A stretch of DNA of 64,000 nt from Bisporella sp. PMI_857 (GCA_021307315.1 JAJSPD010000005.1:62001-126000), one strand, 5' to 3'; shown: positions 32,122 through 43,594, counted from the first letter of the stretch. Numbers and translations are program-made. Notes: generated by a model from the letters alone, not told the origin.

Positions 32122-33158
32122 CAAAATTATTTTAAATATTTTTAAATAGTCGAAATTTTAAAAAAAATTCGAACAGCTAATAAACTTAAGTTTAATTTAA
32201 TACGTACAGCTAATAAAAATCGTTGTAAAAAAGTTTAAAAAAATATTAAAAACTTTTTAAAAACTTTTTTTGCGCAAAAGAAATTACGAACAAAAAACAA
32301 GTAATAACAAGTTAACCGGAAACTTGTTATTTTATACACTTTATATTTATTACCGAATTTTTACTAATATAAGTTATTATATTAGTATTACAACTACAAA
32401 ACTACGTTTTAACTAATAAAACGCAAAACAGTTAAATTTTTATAAAAAAGTTAACTTTTATTTAAATACTTTTTTTATTTAAATTTTGTATAATTTAACG
32501 TACGCGAAATTTTCGCAACTACAGCAATTTTAATAAAATGTATAGTATTATTTAATTATTAAAAACAAAAATAAACAACGCAAAACGTATATAGCGAAAT
32601 AATTGCGCAAAGTTTTTTGTTTTGTAAAACTTAATTGTAAAATTAACTCGGCTAATTTTTTAATTAGTTTAAAATTAAAATAAACGCTAATTTGCTATAA
32701 ATTCGTTATATTACTAAAATAAAACGCAATGTTTTAAAATTTTAAACTTGCAACAATTATTAAAAAATAGTTTTTTATACAAAACTAACTATTTAATATA
32801 TAATTTTTAACGCTAATTAGATTTTTAAACAAAAAAAATAGTTTTACTTACTATTAATAAAAAGCTTTTATTCGGAATTGTTTAGTAATTAATTTTAACT
32901 ATTATTTAACAGTTTATTTTTAAAAAGCTTTAATATAAAAAACATTTATTTGTTTAAAAAAAGTTTTAACAACACCAAAAAAATATTAAAGTTTTTAGCT
33001 ATTTATTATTTAATTAAATATAAAACAAAAAAGCAAACGCAAAATAAATTTTATAATATAAAAATAAAAACCGTTAGCTACGTTAATAAAAATTTTTTTT
33101 AGTTTAACTATTAAAAAAAATAAAAATAAAACAAAATGGTTTTTTTATATAAACTAAA

Positions 33159-33389
33159 TGTCAGGTGCCAGAACACGGGTAGAGTGACTAGTCTAGTACG
33201 TGCGGAATGATCTATTGTATCGATTGTAGTATTATAACGCATACAGAACACAAGCTATTCTCTACGGTACGACTCTTGTTCTTCGCCCCTCCTTATAGCC
33301 ATCGGTACGCCATCGACTCCATACGTGGTGTGTCGCATTGTGTGTAGCATGTGAGTGGGTCGGGCTCGACCCCTGTCTGGACCCTGACA
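33159..33389. mobile_element. Solo LTR, second family
   Basis: 231 bases with TGTCAGG..CCTGACA ends (7-bp inverted repeat) and a perfect 5-base target duplication CTAAA at 33154-33158 and 33390-33394. The interior differs from the 202-base family. It inserted into already AT-rich DNA. Confidence 0.75.
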
Positions 33390-33687
33390 CTAAAATATCG
33401 AACTTTTTTCGATTCGTTTTTGTAAATTTTAAATACTAATAAATTTCTTTTACAAAAATAATATACGTTTTAACAGTAATTAATATAAAAATTTGTACAA
33501 TCGCTTAATTAAATATTTTTTATACTAAAAAAGCTTATAAAACAAAAAACTAATTATAAAAAAACTTTTATTAATACTAAAAACTTCGACTATAACTATT
33601 GCAAATACATAAAACTTTAGTTTAAGTATTTATTTTTTTCGATACAAATTTTTTACTTTTGTTAAAAAAACTTTTACTATTTATTTT

Positions 33688-33889
33688 TGTCAGGCGCCAG
33701 GATGTCACGTGCCGAGGGGCAATGAAGAGGGCTCGGTAAAGGCACTGAGACTTGGCATGTATAAGCACGAAAGAAGCCGCCAGGGGTTCGGAGGGTATAA
33801 GTAAAGGGCTCGGGACGTAGTAGAGAGAGTAGAGATTAGTTTTTGTTCAATATGAGTTGATTTGTGCCACACTACTCCAGCACCTTACA
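33688..33889 (+). mobile_element. Solo LTR of the 202-base family
   Basis: 202 bases, TGTCAGGCGCC..CACCTTACA, the plus-strand orientation of the family seen at 31045 and 31920. A perfect target duplication ATTTT flanks it (33683-33687 and 33890-33894). It is the least AT-shifted of the three copies, so probably the youngest or least mutated. Confidence 0.8.
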
Positions 33890-34838
33890 ATTTTATCGAT
33901 TTGTTTAAAACAACAATCAAAAAAAAGTGTTTTAAATACAAAAAACTTAAACATTTCGCTAATAAATATTTACAAAAAACTAACAATTAAAAAAATCGTC
34001 GAAAAAAAATACAAAAAAATACAAAAAAAACTAAAATTAATAAGTAAAAAACAGTTTTTAGTTTTTTGCTAATTTAGTATAAATAAAACTAAAATTTTAT
34101 TGTACTTGTTAACAAATACAAAAACAAATAATTACTTTTTTATTAATCGTTTTTTTACAATACGTTTATTTAATGTTTTTAGTACTTTTATTTAACAACT
34201 ACTTTATTTTGTACTAATTAAAAATTTCAAAACAAAATTTTATTTAGTCGCATGTTTTAATATATTCGTTTATATTTAACAATTAATAATCGGCGAATAT
34301 ACAATTGCTTTTTTGTGATTTTAAACTTAAAAAATTAAAACGTTATTATTAATAATAAATAATTAAGTTATTTTAAAATTAAATTAAATTTAACTCGAAA
34401 TCGATTTATTTAACTTTTCGAATACTTTTCGACTAAAACGTAGTTTAAAAAAACTAATAATTTTTTTATAAATTTCGGAAATTTATTGACAGTTATAACA
34501 ATTGCTAAATAAATACAAACAAAAAGAATTAAGCGCTAAAAATAAAAAAAAGTGTAGCAAATAAAAAAATTACGTTTTATTTTAATAGTACTTATTCGAA
34601 GTTTTATATTTCGAACTTTTTTCGAATTTTATACAAAAAATTTTCGATTTTTAAAAAAAGTAAAAATACAATTTTTAAAGTTTTTTTTTAAAATAGTCGA
34701 CATTTATTAAATTAACGTTAACGCGTTATATTTTAATATAAAATTAAATACAGGGAAGTTGCCTTGAGACGGCGGCCGATGTTTATATAAGGTAGGCGTT
34801 CATTAACCAAGAGTATGGACCCAAATTGAGCAAGACGG

Positions 34839-37355
34839 TCATATGATGTTGAATGACTGCGGCGATGATCTAGTCTGGGCTTCTCCGCCCGTAATACCGT
34901 GGACATAGCAAGCACCAACGTAGTGATAGATATCCTCCTCATTGACTCCTTGGAGGCCGCCTCTATCCGGCTTTCTCATAAGGACAGGCCGTTCGAACCC
35001 GGGTATAATGCAAAGGAGATCGCCCAGCTCACACTTCGGTGGAACGATACACAAAAGACCGCTCTTCGTAGCTGCCAGCTTTCTGCCACGCCAAACGCGG
35101 CCAAACTCTCGAGCAAGCGCAAAGGATGACCTATACATGAGTTTATCATTATTGCTCGTGCTTTCTTTGGTGGGACCGCTGGGTCGTTTTCTAGCTCCAA
35201 AGAATTCTTCTTGGTAGGTCTGGAAATAGAGCCCGTATTCCGGAGGAGCCGGCCGTTTGTAGCTGAGTTTGTTAGTCTCGATGATAGTTCGATCTTCAAT
35301 CAGAGTTCGCCAGAGAACTTCTGATATTGGCTGTCCGGTGGCTTGGTACTTGGATGGCAGTTTGTCCGCTATGCTCCTGGCTTCACGGAAGAGTGTGGCT
35401 GTCGCAAGATGCATGTCTTCGACGTCACCCTGGCCGTATACCTCACTGAGAGTAATTGCCGTCTTTGAAAGGTGACATATATCCGAAATAACGCTTCCTT
35501 GAATTTTGAGTTGCTTCAAGTCTCCGATATCGCTGATTTCGAAATTGATATTTGTAGATACTCTATCTTTGTATTTGGCCTGGTCTTGAACGCCAGTATC
35601 ATTTGCTACCCAAGGGAAGTTTTGAAAATCTGGAACCCAGCTTGGCAGGCCATTGGTTTTTCTCTCCCATCCAATACCTGCAAGATAGAGCACAAAATGT
35701 GGTTCTGTTGTCAGAAACTTTAGAGTGGAAGCGATGTATACATCTTGCAAGCTTAGCCTGTAGTCAACATTTACAGTTCCTATAGTGCTTGGCTTATAGG
35801 GTCTCTCTACAATGTTCTTCAGAGCAAATATTTTGTCTCGAGGGTCGGTAGCCTCGCAATTTTGCGTCATTGAGAGACAAAGTGCCAAGGATAGTCCGTT
35901 ATCATTATGAACGTTGTTTCTCATGACGCCAATATTGACAATCTGCTCTACGCCAGTGATTATTTTATAGGCTTTAATATGATATTCAGTGCAAGCCGTG
36001 GCTGGGATGACGCTGACCGGGTATAGCAGGAGTCTCGTGATCATTTTGGAAAGTTGTTCCCAGGAAAGGTAAGTGCTTCCATACAGAATGTGTACCTTCT
36101 TCGCCATCGCGATCTCTTGAATAATCCACACACGATGCCAGTAGGGATGAGAAAGCAAACGGCTGAGCGCTTTCCAGTGGGTATATGAACCAAGAACTCG
36201 TGTCGGTGGATCGTATAGATCTTTTGAGAGGTTCATGCTATTGAATGCAATCAACTCCAGCAGAAAATTGGCATCTCGGACCTCGGAGTGCGTGATCTCC
36301 TTATTATCCAGCCATACTATGACCCGGTCGGCACCACTGTAGATATCGCCCATCATAGCCACCTGAGTAGATTTCTCCTCTAAATTATCCTGATTGATAC
36401 AGACAGCATCAATCCAGAGCCATCTTGTCCTTAGGTAGGAACCTCTGTCTTCAAGTATTTTATGCACATTTCTAGTGACGGGTAACCACCTGTCCTCGAT
36501 AAAGATAAGACGGTCTTTTTCTCCAGTTCCCCATGTGTAGGAGATTGCTTCATACTGTGGTGCCTTTTCGATTGCAATTTGCACAAATGTGCATTTTAAC
36601 TCGGCGCCTGGAAGTCGCCTGCTCATTCGTATCAATCTTATTTCCTTCTGATCACTGTTTAATGCTTCATATTTGTACAGCCTAAATGGACGTCTAAAGT
36701 AGTACTGTTCAAGAAGAGGATGCGCTATTGCTATCAAATATCTCCAAACCTTCCGGCAGAGCTCCATGGCGAGAAATGGCGTGGTATATATGAGGAAACC
36801 AATTTTAAATGGCATGGCGAGGATAGCGGAGATACCCCGCTTGATCGCACGGTTCCATTTTGAGTCTTTGGTGTTTGAAGGCCGCAGATAGATATATGAA
36901 GCAAGTGCAACCATCAAAATGGAACTTAAAAAAACAACGATAACCCACAGACCATAGGCGTAAATGTAAGATAGAACCGTCAAAATATTGTACAGAAGGA
37001 AGCTCACAAGGCCGTAAAGCAGCAGCAAAAGCGTGCTAGTTATGACATTCGAGATTTCGGCACCCGCTACTCCATCTGCTGGAGCGTCCCTCAGCAGCAG
37101 CGCCTTAGTAACCGAAAACCAATCTTCGGTTTGCTCCATCCGCACGAACATGTTGAAGTGGAGCAATCTAGCGTAAGGATACCAATCGATGGTCAATTGC
37201 CTTGGCAGTCCAATACACCAGCTGGTCACCCGCGCACAAGTATACATCATACTGGCACAAAAAGCAGTATCAAATGCCGCCTTAAAAGCAAGTGTGGCTG
37301 CTTTGCCTAGCAGGAGCATCAGGTCCGCTATCGCTAGCTCATTTAGAATACTCAT
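34839..37355 (-). CDS. HET domain protein with N-terminal membrane helices
   Basis: Intronless, 838 residues. Unlike most HET proteins, the first 220 residues are hydrophobic: an amphipathic or membrane segment at about 8-38, strong helices near 102-124 and 128-157, and another at 174-198. The HET domain follows: YEAISYTWG (268-276), RWLWIDAVCINQD (311-323) and MMGDIYSGADRVIVWLD (334-350), all three motifs intact. The remainder is the usual long, variable C-terminal part. The likely role is non-self-triggered cell death, here probably tethered to a membrane with the HET domain on one side. It borders the AT-rich island, its stop codon being about 95 bases from it, but shows no damage. The ATG at 37355 is the only plausible start. 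Confidence 0.88.
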   Translation of the reverse strand: MSILNELAIADLMLLLGKAATLAFKAAFDTAFCASMMYTCARVTSWCIGLPRQLTIDWYPYARLLHFNMFVRMEQTEDWFSVTKALLLRDAPADGVAGAEISNVITSTLLLLLYGLVSFLLYNILTVLSYIYAYGLWVIVVFLSSILMVALASYIYLRPSNTKDSKWNRAIKRGISAILAMPFKIGFLIYTTPFLAMELCRKVWRYLIAIAHPLLEQYYFRRPFRLYKYEALNSDQKEIRLIRMSRRLPGAELKCTFVQIAIEKAPQYEAISYTWGTGEKDRLIFIEDRWLPVTRNVHKILEDRGSYLRTRWLWIDAVCINQDNLEEKSTQVAMMGDIYSGADRVIVWLDNKEITHSEVRDANFLLELIAFNSMNLSKDLYDPPTRVLGSYTHWKALSRLLSHPYWHRVWIIQEIAMAKKVHILYGSTYLSWEQLSKMITRLLLYPVSVIPATACTEYHIKAYKIITGVEQIVNIGVMRNNVHNDNGLSLALCLSMTQNCEATDPRDKIFALKNIVERPYKPSTIGTVNVDYRLSLQDVYIASTLKFLTTEPHFVLYLAGIGWERKTNGLPSWVPDFQNFPWVANDTGVQDQAKYKDRVSTNINFEISDIGDLKQLKIQGSVISDICHLSKTAITLSEVYGQGDVEDMHLATATLFREARSIADKLPSKYQATGQPISEVLWRTLIEDRTIIETNKLSYKRPAPPEYGLYFQTYQEEFFGARKRPSGPTKESTSNNDKLMYRSSFALAREFGRVWRGRKLAATKSGLLCIVPPKCELGDLLCIIPGFERPVLMRKPDRGGLQGVNEEDIYHYVGACYVHGITGGEAQTRSSPQSFNII

Positions 37356-37571
37356 GATGAGAGATAGTTTAATGATCGACTAGCAATATTCGAGGGCGAT
37401 GTTCGAGAGATAATAGGAACATAAATCACAGAGAGCTGAAAAAGTAAGGCTGTATTGACCGAGCGTAGCCGCATATGCGTGGAGACTATGCCCAATCATG
37501 TTTCATCATTGCCCGGCGTGGCTTGTGGCTGTGCTACCTAATAGACATTAAACCGTAACTTTTATCCACTT

Positions 37572-38888
37572 TCAGACGGTCGTCGAATTCTCGTCAAGAG
37601 AAATGCCAAATCCATGCTTCGCCAGCCCATAGCTCGTTTTAACCGCCTCACTAGCATACACCCTCATCCCCTTCTCATATGCTGCTGTCACCCCATCCGC
37701 ATATCCACCATTTTCCGTCAGTAGTTTCCCCAGCAGCGCCGAATCCCTAACAGCTGTATTCGCGCCAATTCCGCCGGCAGGCGTCATAGAATGTGCTGCA
37801 TCTCCAATAACCGTAACTCTTGGCTCATTCCGCCATTCCGGGACACCTGTTGGCGTAGAACAAGTGATTTTCCAGAACGCCGCCTCCTTCTCGTCCATCT
37901 CGTCAAAGAGGGGCTTAAGGCGCGGGTGCCAATTCACGGTGAGCGATTTCGCTATATCGGCTGCCGGCTTCCCTATCATGGAGTAGTCGTCGTTGGGTAC
38001 ACGAATGGTTCCCGGTGTCGCGCCCATTGTCCAGCCGAACTGCAAATTCGGATCATTCAATTCGCCTGGCCGGACGTTCGTGATAGTGAAGACTTTCCCA
38101 CTAGGGTTTGTTTCATCTATGAGGCTCCAAACACCTTCGCCTAGGCCCTTGAATGCTGTGGTTGGTGCTTGACCATGGATGCCTCTGGCACCAGTATCGT
38201 AGACTTTTAGCTTTCCTTCAGATACTTGTTTTGCGACTTTAGAGTAGACGCCCTCGCCGCCGATCAGTAATTCTCCCTCAACCGATTTAGATCCGTCAGC
38301 AAAGATAGCGTGAACCCCGGAAGGCGTCAATTCATACCCCGTCACATGATGGGACCACTGAATATTCTCTTCACATCCGGACAAGAAGATCCTGCGCATG
38401 TCGCCTCGTGAAATTCCCACCACCTTCCCGTCGCGTGACATGAGAGCTTCTTTCGGTGCATCTTCTTTCTTCTCATCAACTTTTTCTTCCTTTGGTGGCT
38501 CAATAATCTTCTCGCCCGTAGTAACATCGATAGTTGCAAACCCGCCTCCCCCTGTCTTCCCGCACGTGTCCCAGAATATCTGCCAATCCTCTGGACTCAG
38601 TACGGATTCGATAGCATCTAGTCCTTCTGAAGAAAGCCGTAGTCTGTAACCTTGGCCACGAAAGTTGATTGAAGCGTCCCGCTCAAATATCTGGAAAGGG
38701 ATGGAGGCTCGGCGCAGGGATTGCGCGAGCAGTAGCGAGGAAATGCCAGCGCCAGAGATGAGAATCGGTTTCCGAGTGGTTGCTGCCATTCTGCTAGTGG
38801 AATATCTACTGAAGACCGAGAAATATGGCAACCGACGAGAGAATAGCATTGAACCTTTATACCAGCATCTAGGGCTGAAAGCCACCAT
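37572..38888 (-). CDS. FAD-dependent monooxygenase
   Basis: Intronless, 438 residues from 38888 or 405 from the in-frame ATG at 38789. The dinucleotide fold is ILISGAGISSLLLAQSL with the acidic end of the second strand in IFERD. The second FAD motif, VTVIGDAAHSMTPAGGIGAN, is near the C-terminus, so this is a class-A flavoprotein monooxygenase of salicylate/zeaxanthin-epoxidase type. The extra 33 N-terminal residues are rich in Arg, Ser and aromatic residues and lack acids, compatible with a mitochondrial presequence, but the shorter start is equally possible. A Lys/Glu-rich loop (about 134-152) is an insertion relative to typical members. It uses NAD(P)H and O2 to hydroxylate a small molecule; the substrate is unknown. 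It is on the same strand as the HET gene, 217 bases upstream. Confidence 0.88.
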   Translation of the reverse strand: MVAFSPRCWYKGSMLFSRRLPYFSVFSRYSTSRMAATTRKPILISGAGISSLLLAQSLRRASIPFQIFERDASINFRGQGYRLRLSSEGLDAIESVLSPEDWQIFWDTCGKTGGGGFATIDVTTGEKIIEPPKEEKVDEKKEDAPKEALMSRDGKVVGISRGDMRRIFLSGCEENIQWSHHVTGYELTPSGVHAIFADGSKSVEGELLIGGEGVYSKVAKQVSEGKLKVYDTGARGIHGQAPTTAFKGLGEGVWSLIDETNPSGKVFTITNVRPGELNDPNLQFGWTMGATPGTIRVPNDDYSMIGKPAADIAKSLTVNWHPRLKPLFDEMDEKEAAFWKITCSTPTGVPEWRNEPRVTVIGDAAHSMTPAGGIGANTAVRDSALLGKLLTENGGYADGVTAAYEKGMRVYASEAVKTSYGLAKHGFGISLDENSTTV

Positions 38889-40278
38889 GATCGTAATAGC
38901 TAAGCATCAATTTAGTAAGCAAGCACAGCTGGCAGCGCCAAGACTGTCCAGCCACTGACGTTGACTGCTTGTGGAATGGTATTGATAAGGAATTTCCATG
39001 GCTTTATAAATCGGTTCCTGATGTTTGCAATCAGATATCCGCAGCCGGCCGAAGGCCGAAGGCCGAAGCTTACAAAAAAGCTGGCAGAAGTAGGCGGGTT
39101 ATCATAACCCCGAGACCGAATTCTCTATCTGAACGCTACGATCCTCAACATTTTCTTGGACTCCAGAATTGCCAGAAATCATGAAGAGGATGCCGAAGAA
39201 CTCAACAGTGAGTAGAGCGGCGCACCTACACCCCTTTTCGACGAGAAAATAACACCGATGACCCTGACAGACATGCCCAACTACTTTTCTCACCACCAGA
39301 ACATCTGTCGCTCGCCTTCGCCAAAAATGCTAAGCGTACCGAAGCAGTTGTTCTACAACATGAAGTCATATTATGCTGGCTCCTTTGAAAATGGAGCCTG
39401 GATCCTGCGTGAGAGAGACGGCTGCACCTTGACTTCGCTGTCTAACCTGGTTGATCCCGATCACAGGAATGAATCCCTAGGATACTCTCACATGGCCGTT
39501 GGCTTGAGAAAATGCGGTTTGCCTGCTGAGTTCCGCCGAGTGCTTTCGAAAGCTTTCAGCATTGTTCGGGATATTCTCCACGCAGCCATCCCCCGACGCT
39601 GGGCCATATTTCTGAGTCGTTCCTCTACCTAACGCACAAATGGACCGCACGAAGCTGCCATCCTTCTCCGTGACTACATCCTCGGCTTGGCAACCATCTT
39701 TCACCTCCAATAAAAATCCAGCTCAATCCTGATTCCCTGCCGAATATGTCTTTCTCTCTAAGACACAGCGGATACTGAATAGTATCTATGTCTTAAACCA
39801 CCGACCCGTACTTCCCTTAGCTTATTCTTATACCTGTTTCAAGTAAATTTAATACATCAATGAATTTATAGAATTTAGTCTGTGTTCTTGTAAATGTAGA
39901 TCACGTGTAGGATGCTGGACTTTAACTAAACAGGATCTAGGTTAGGGTATGAGAGGTGAATAAGGATGAGGCTTAAATTATGGTTGGTTGGTCGGTCATG
40001 CTGGTGTACTAATAGTTGGTGAGTAATCCGGGCCTCGACTTTGGTATACGTCACGTGACCAAGTACCTGAAGTTACGGGCTACTTTGCAAACATTATCGA
40101 GCTTCAATCCTTATTATCGAAAGACACAGCCAACAAGTCGATGGTTAAATTAAGTTGTTGTAAATGTTGTTCCCATTCCGAGCTCGGCTCATTGCTAATA
40201 TCTCGCTAACCTATATGCTCCTAAACCATATCCCATTGCAGTAATCCGTTCCTCCTGCATTCATCTACGCCCTTATGC
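38889..40278. other. Intergenic, with an unsupported frame
   Basis: About 1.4 kb. It contains a 3x7-bp repeat (39047-39067) and an ATG-started plus-strand frame at 39258-39632 (124 residues, including DGCTLTSLSNLVDPDHRNES and AEFRRVLSKAFSIVRDIL). The frame is not recognised and could be a gene remnant. No other gene seen. Confidence 0.35.
39047..39067. repeat. Tandem repeat GGCCGAA x3
   Basis: Three perfect 7-bp copies in a non-coding stretch. Confidence 0.7.
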
Positions 40279-41734
40279 TTATGCCTTATTCTTGCTGCTC
40301 GCATCTGCCCGCTGTCCATACGCCTTTGTTGCGTACTCGCCTCCAATAACGATCAAATCCTCAGGTCTGTAATCATGCTTGCCGCTCAGGTAGCTCTGCA
40401 GAATAGACTTGGTACCATCGGCGTATCTCTTTTGCGCATCGAGCGAGGTACCCGACATGTGGGGAACCATGGCGTTTCCACCACCGAAGGGGTTCTTGGC
40501 ATAGCGGAGTGGGTGGTCCTTGGGTGCTGGCTGTGGGAACCAGACGTCACCACCGTAGCCTCGGAGATGGCCGGATTTAAGGGCCTCTGCGACGTCCTCC
40601 TTGACAACGATGGCGCCACGGGCAGTGTTAACAAGCCATGATCCTGAGATTGTTAGTATACGCTGTGATAGAGCAGAAAAAAGAAGAATAAGTACCTGGC
40701 TTCATCTTGGAAATCAGCTCTTTGTTGAACAATCCACGAGTCTTCTCATGGAGTGGGCAGTTGATGGTGACAACATCGCATTGTGCCAACATCTCCTCCA
40801 AGTTTTCAACGCGCCTACATCCAATCTCCTTCTCAACCTCAGGCTTTAATGGTTGATAATCAAAGTACAGGAGCTCCTTGCAGTCAAAAGGCTTCAATCT
40901 CCTCAGGACACGCTCTCCAATACGGCCAACGGCAACGGTACCAACAACCTTGCCCTCGAGATCGAATTCGTTCTTGGCGGCAGCAGCAACATCCCATTCA
41001 CCAGCTTGGATCTGCTCGTGTGCGGGGACGAAGTTGCGGACGAGGACGAGGATGGTCATGACAACGTGCTCAGCGACAGAGACGACGTTGGAGCCAGTAA
41101 CTTCGGCGACGGTGATGCCACCATTGGTGGTGTTGGCAGCATTGAGATCGACGTGGTCGGATCCGATACCTGCTGTGATGGCAATCTTGAGGTTCTTGGC
41201 CTTTGCGAGACGCTCTGCGGTGAGGTAACCAGGGTGGAATCTGCGCTTTTATTAGGATCCGTTACCTGTAGAGTATAAGAGGGAGACAAACGGGGTGGTG
41301 ATGATGATCTCAGCATCAACGAGCTCTTGGTCAAACTTGGAGTTCTCGCCCTCCTTGTCCGAGGTAGTAACCAAAGTGTGTCCCTGATCCTCGAGCCATT
41401 TTCGGATCCCGAGCTCGTTCTCTGTTGTGCCTAGCAGCTCTGGGACCTTTCAATTATCAGTTTTTTGTTTCCAATTGATCTATAATCAGGGGGGACATAC
41501 GTCTTTGGCGTGCTGCTTTCCATCGTACAGTACGAGAAGTACCTTGACCTTTTCACGTTTGCCAGTTAGCGTTCTGATGCCACCAAGATTGTGCAACCTG
41601 TAATTCCGTGGGGCATTGGAAAGCAACGTCGGCCTCGCGTTCGCCGAGAATTGTCGCGCGGATTGGGCGGCGAAGAAGGAAGGCCGAGATGCTGCTGCTG
41701 ATATGCGACAGAGGGAGCGAGTGAGAAATACCAT
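40279..41734 (-). CDS. NAD-dependent formate dehydrogenase, mitochondrial type
   Basis: Four exons on the minus strand: 41734-41501, 41446-41292, 41240-40696, 40643-40279; 432 residues, with every phase closing. Introns are 54, 51 and 52 bp; the last has a perfect TACTAAC branch site. The enzyme oxidises formate to CO2 with NAD+. The N-terminus is Arg/Ser/Ala-rich without acids ([20 protein letters not shown]), a mitochondrial presequence. Next come [20 protein letters not shown], the NAD fold [15 protein letters not shown] with a following Asp (YFDYQPL) for NAD+ preference, NTARGAIV, and the catalytic-His motif [11 protein letters not shown]. The length fits the family (about 360 residues plus presequence). 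A TATA-like element (about 41784-41789) lies 50 bases upstream of the ATG. Confidence 0.93.
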
Positions 41735-43594
41735 TGTGAATGTATGATTTCAAGGTGGTTAGAGCTAGGCGCGGTTTTTTTTTTTTATATGATGAAGCGG
41801 GGTTGACGGTAGTGACGGGACCTGCAGGGTGATTAATGTGAGTATGTCATTGTTACCGTGACAACAGTAAACCCGGCAATTCAGCTCTGATGCAAGATGA
41901 GGAGAAATGGGATTATGGATTGTCTCGTACCTTTGTCAACACAGGCGGTTTCTTGGATATCTCGAGATGGATTGGGTTTGGGGTAGGAAGGGAAGCGCAG
42001 GATTGGAAGTGGTATGAGGAGAGAAAGAATGCAGCAAGTGGCCGGGGAGCTCTCTTTTTATATAATAGAAAAAACACGCGCATCCCTTTCCCCTCTTTTG
42101 GTTCCGCATCTGGCAATCAACCTCTCAACTCAGGCGTTTAGTATCTCCACTCCCGGGTTTACCCAAAACCGATTGATTGATGGAGTACGAAAGCTGCTGC
42201 AGCGTCCCACGTTTCCGAAGCTGTGACCCTCTGTGACCGTCTGTGACCTGATACTTCGGCATCTTTAGAGGGAGGAACTTCGGGATCTTGAAGCTGATGG
42301 AAGCATGCTTCCCTCGTCTGGAGCTGGAGAACAGCTCCATCCTGCTCCCGAGATCATTCAGTTCATCTTTGGAAGCGTTGCGAACTGATTTTTCGATGCC
42401 GTACCAGCTTCAATTCCATTCTCAAGTTAATATATCAATTTGGTTGGGTGATTTCTCCTCAGCGGGGTAAAGGGGGGGGATTGTGTTTGTGTCACTTATT
42501 ACTTCTTTCAAAGTTCGCCCCCTCTCTCCTCTGTCCTCTCTCCTCTGACCTCCCCTCATGTTTCCTTCACCCCGCTCCTCGCTCCCCTTATCCCTTATCG
42601 ATAATCGGGGATGTCTCGGCGTGATCTCGGAATCTTCCCCTTCCAACAACAAAAGCTACCCCGCAGTGTTTCGGTTTCTGAGAGGCAAACTCACCTTCTA
42701 TGTAAAGCAATTCTTTAAATTGATGCATTCCATTCCCATGCCATCGGCTATGAACGTCGGCCAACTAGATTTACGTCCGAGAGCATCAGGGGAGGTATTT
42801 CCCCAGTTGAGCTCCTCTTTCCACTGCATCTAAGTGCTTTATTTATTTATTTATTGGGGCGGGGATTTCCATCTAAAGCAGGCCGGCCTTGGCATTTGCG
42901 GGGTAAACCCGCTGGTCCAAGCTGGATGTCCCCTTCCCAACTTTTAACCTTTCCCAATGCTTGGCCATGCACTTCTCCTGCATTTGCCCTTCTTGCCCGG
43001 TCAAACACCAAGATATAAAAGGGATGTGCTGCCCAAAGTAGGTATAGCTTCCTGCACAGTGTCGGCCGCAATATCTCCGAATCTCACCCGGCTCCTTGGC
43101 AAACGGCAATCCAAGCTACACGCATCAGTGAAGGAGCATATGGAGATCTATGATAGTCAAGCAATGGTTTAGTTGTCAATATTATGCACCATATTGTTTC
43201 CAAGCTGTCAGAAACTTGCAAAAGCTTGGGACAATTTCTTGACATTTACAGATATACATTTTTCTAAGTCAACTAAGCAAAAGTAGCGTACCCAGAAAGC
43301 AATGCGAGATATAATAATACATCTCCAATTCCCAGGTAATCCTTTCTGTTTTCCATATTTCATCCTACGATTTATAAGGTGAGTTGCTAATTCAAGGGAC
43401 GGAGTATCAGAATACCATGTATTAAAATCCAAGCGCCGGATAGGATTATTACGACGCACTAAGAAACTAGTTGAACATACCAAGCTTATTAGTTAACACC
43501 GAGCTTCTCTTTCTTCAATATAGCAGATAATTCGTGCTCAATACTGAATTCGCGTTTACGTATTTGCACAATCGATACCGCTCCGCACCGATCC
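41735..43594. other. Intergenic, FDH promoter side
   Basis: About 1.9 kb without a supported gene. It has a long pyrimidine-rich stretch (about 42490-42600), an ATTT/TTTA microsatellite at 42838-42855, and the FDH promoter at the left end. Frames here lack recognisable features. Confidence 0.45.

Larger units (their letters stand above)
30590..34745. repeat. AT-rich island, RIP-like, with embedded LTRs
   Basis: About 4.1 kb almost free of coding potential, dominated by A/T runs, TA steps and poly-A/poly-T. Within it stand sharply bounded islands of balanced composition: an LTR element at 31045-32121 and solo LTRs at 33159-33389 and 33688-33889. The AT-rich matrix is probably one or more transposons heavily mutated by RIP (C to T on both strands), followed by later LTR insertions. 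No transposase or reverse transcriptase can be read any more. The island ends abruptly about 95 bases from the end of the membrane-HET gene. Confidence 0.75.

Noticed and set aside
33857..34072. Lys/Asn-rich frames in the AT-rich island as genes
   Set aside because: They are a by-product of poly-A/T composition and overlap a solo LTR.
39258..39632. 124-codon plus-strand frame as a confirmed gene
   Set aside because: The composition is plausible, but there is no recognised family and no clear splice or promoter context; mentioned only inside the intergenic entry.
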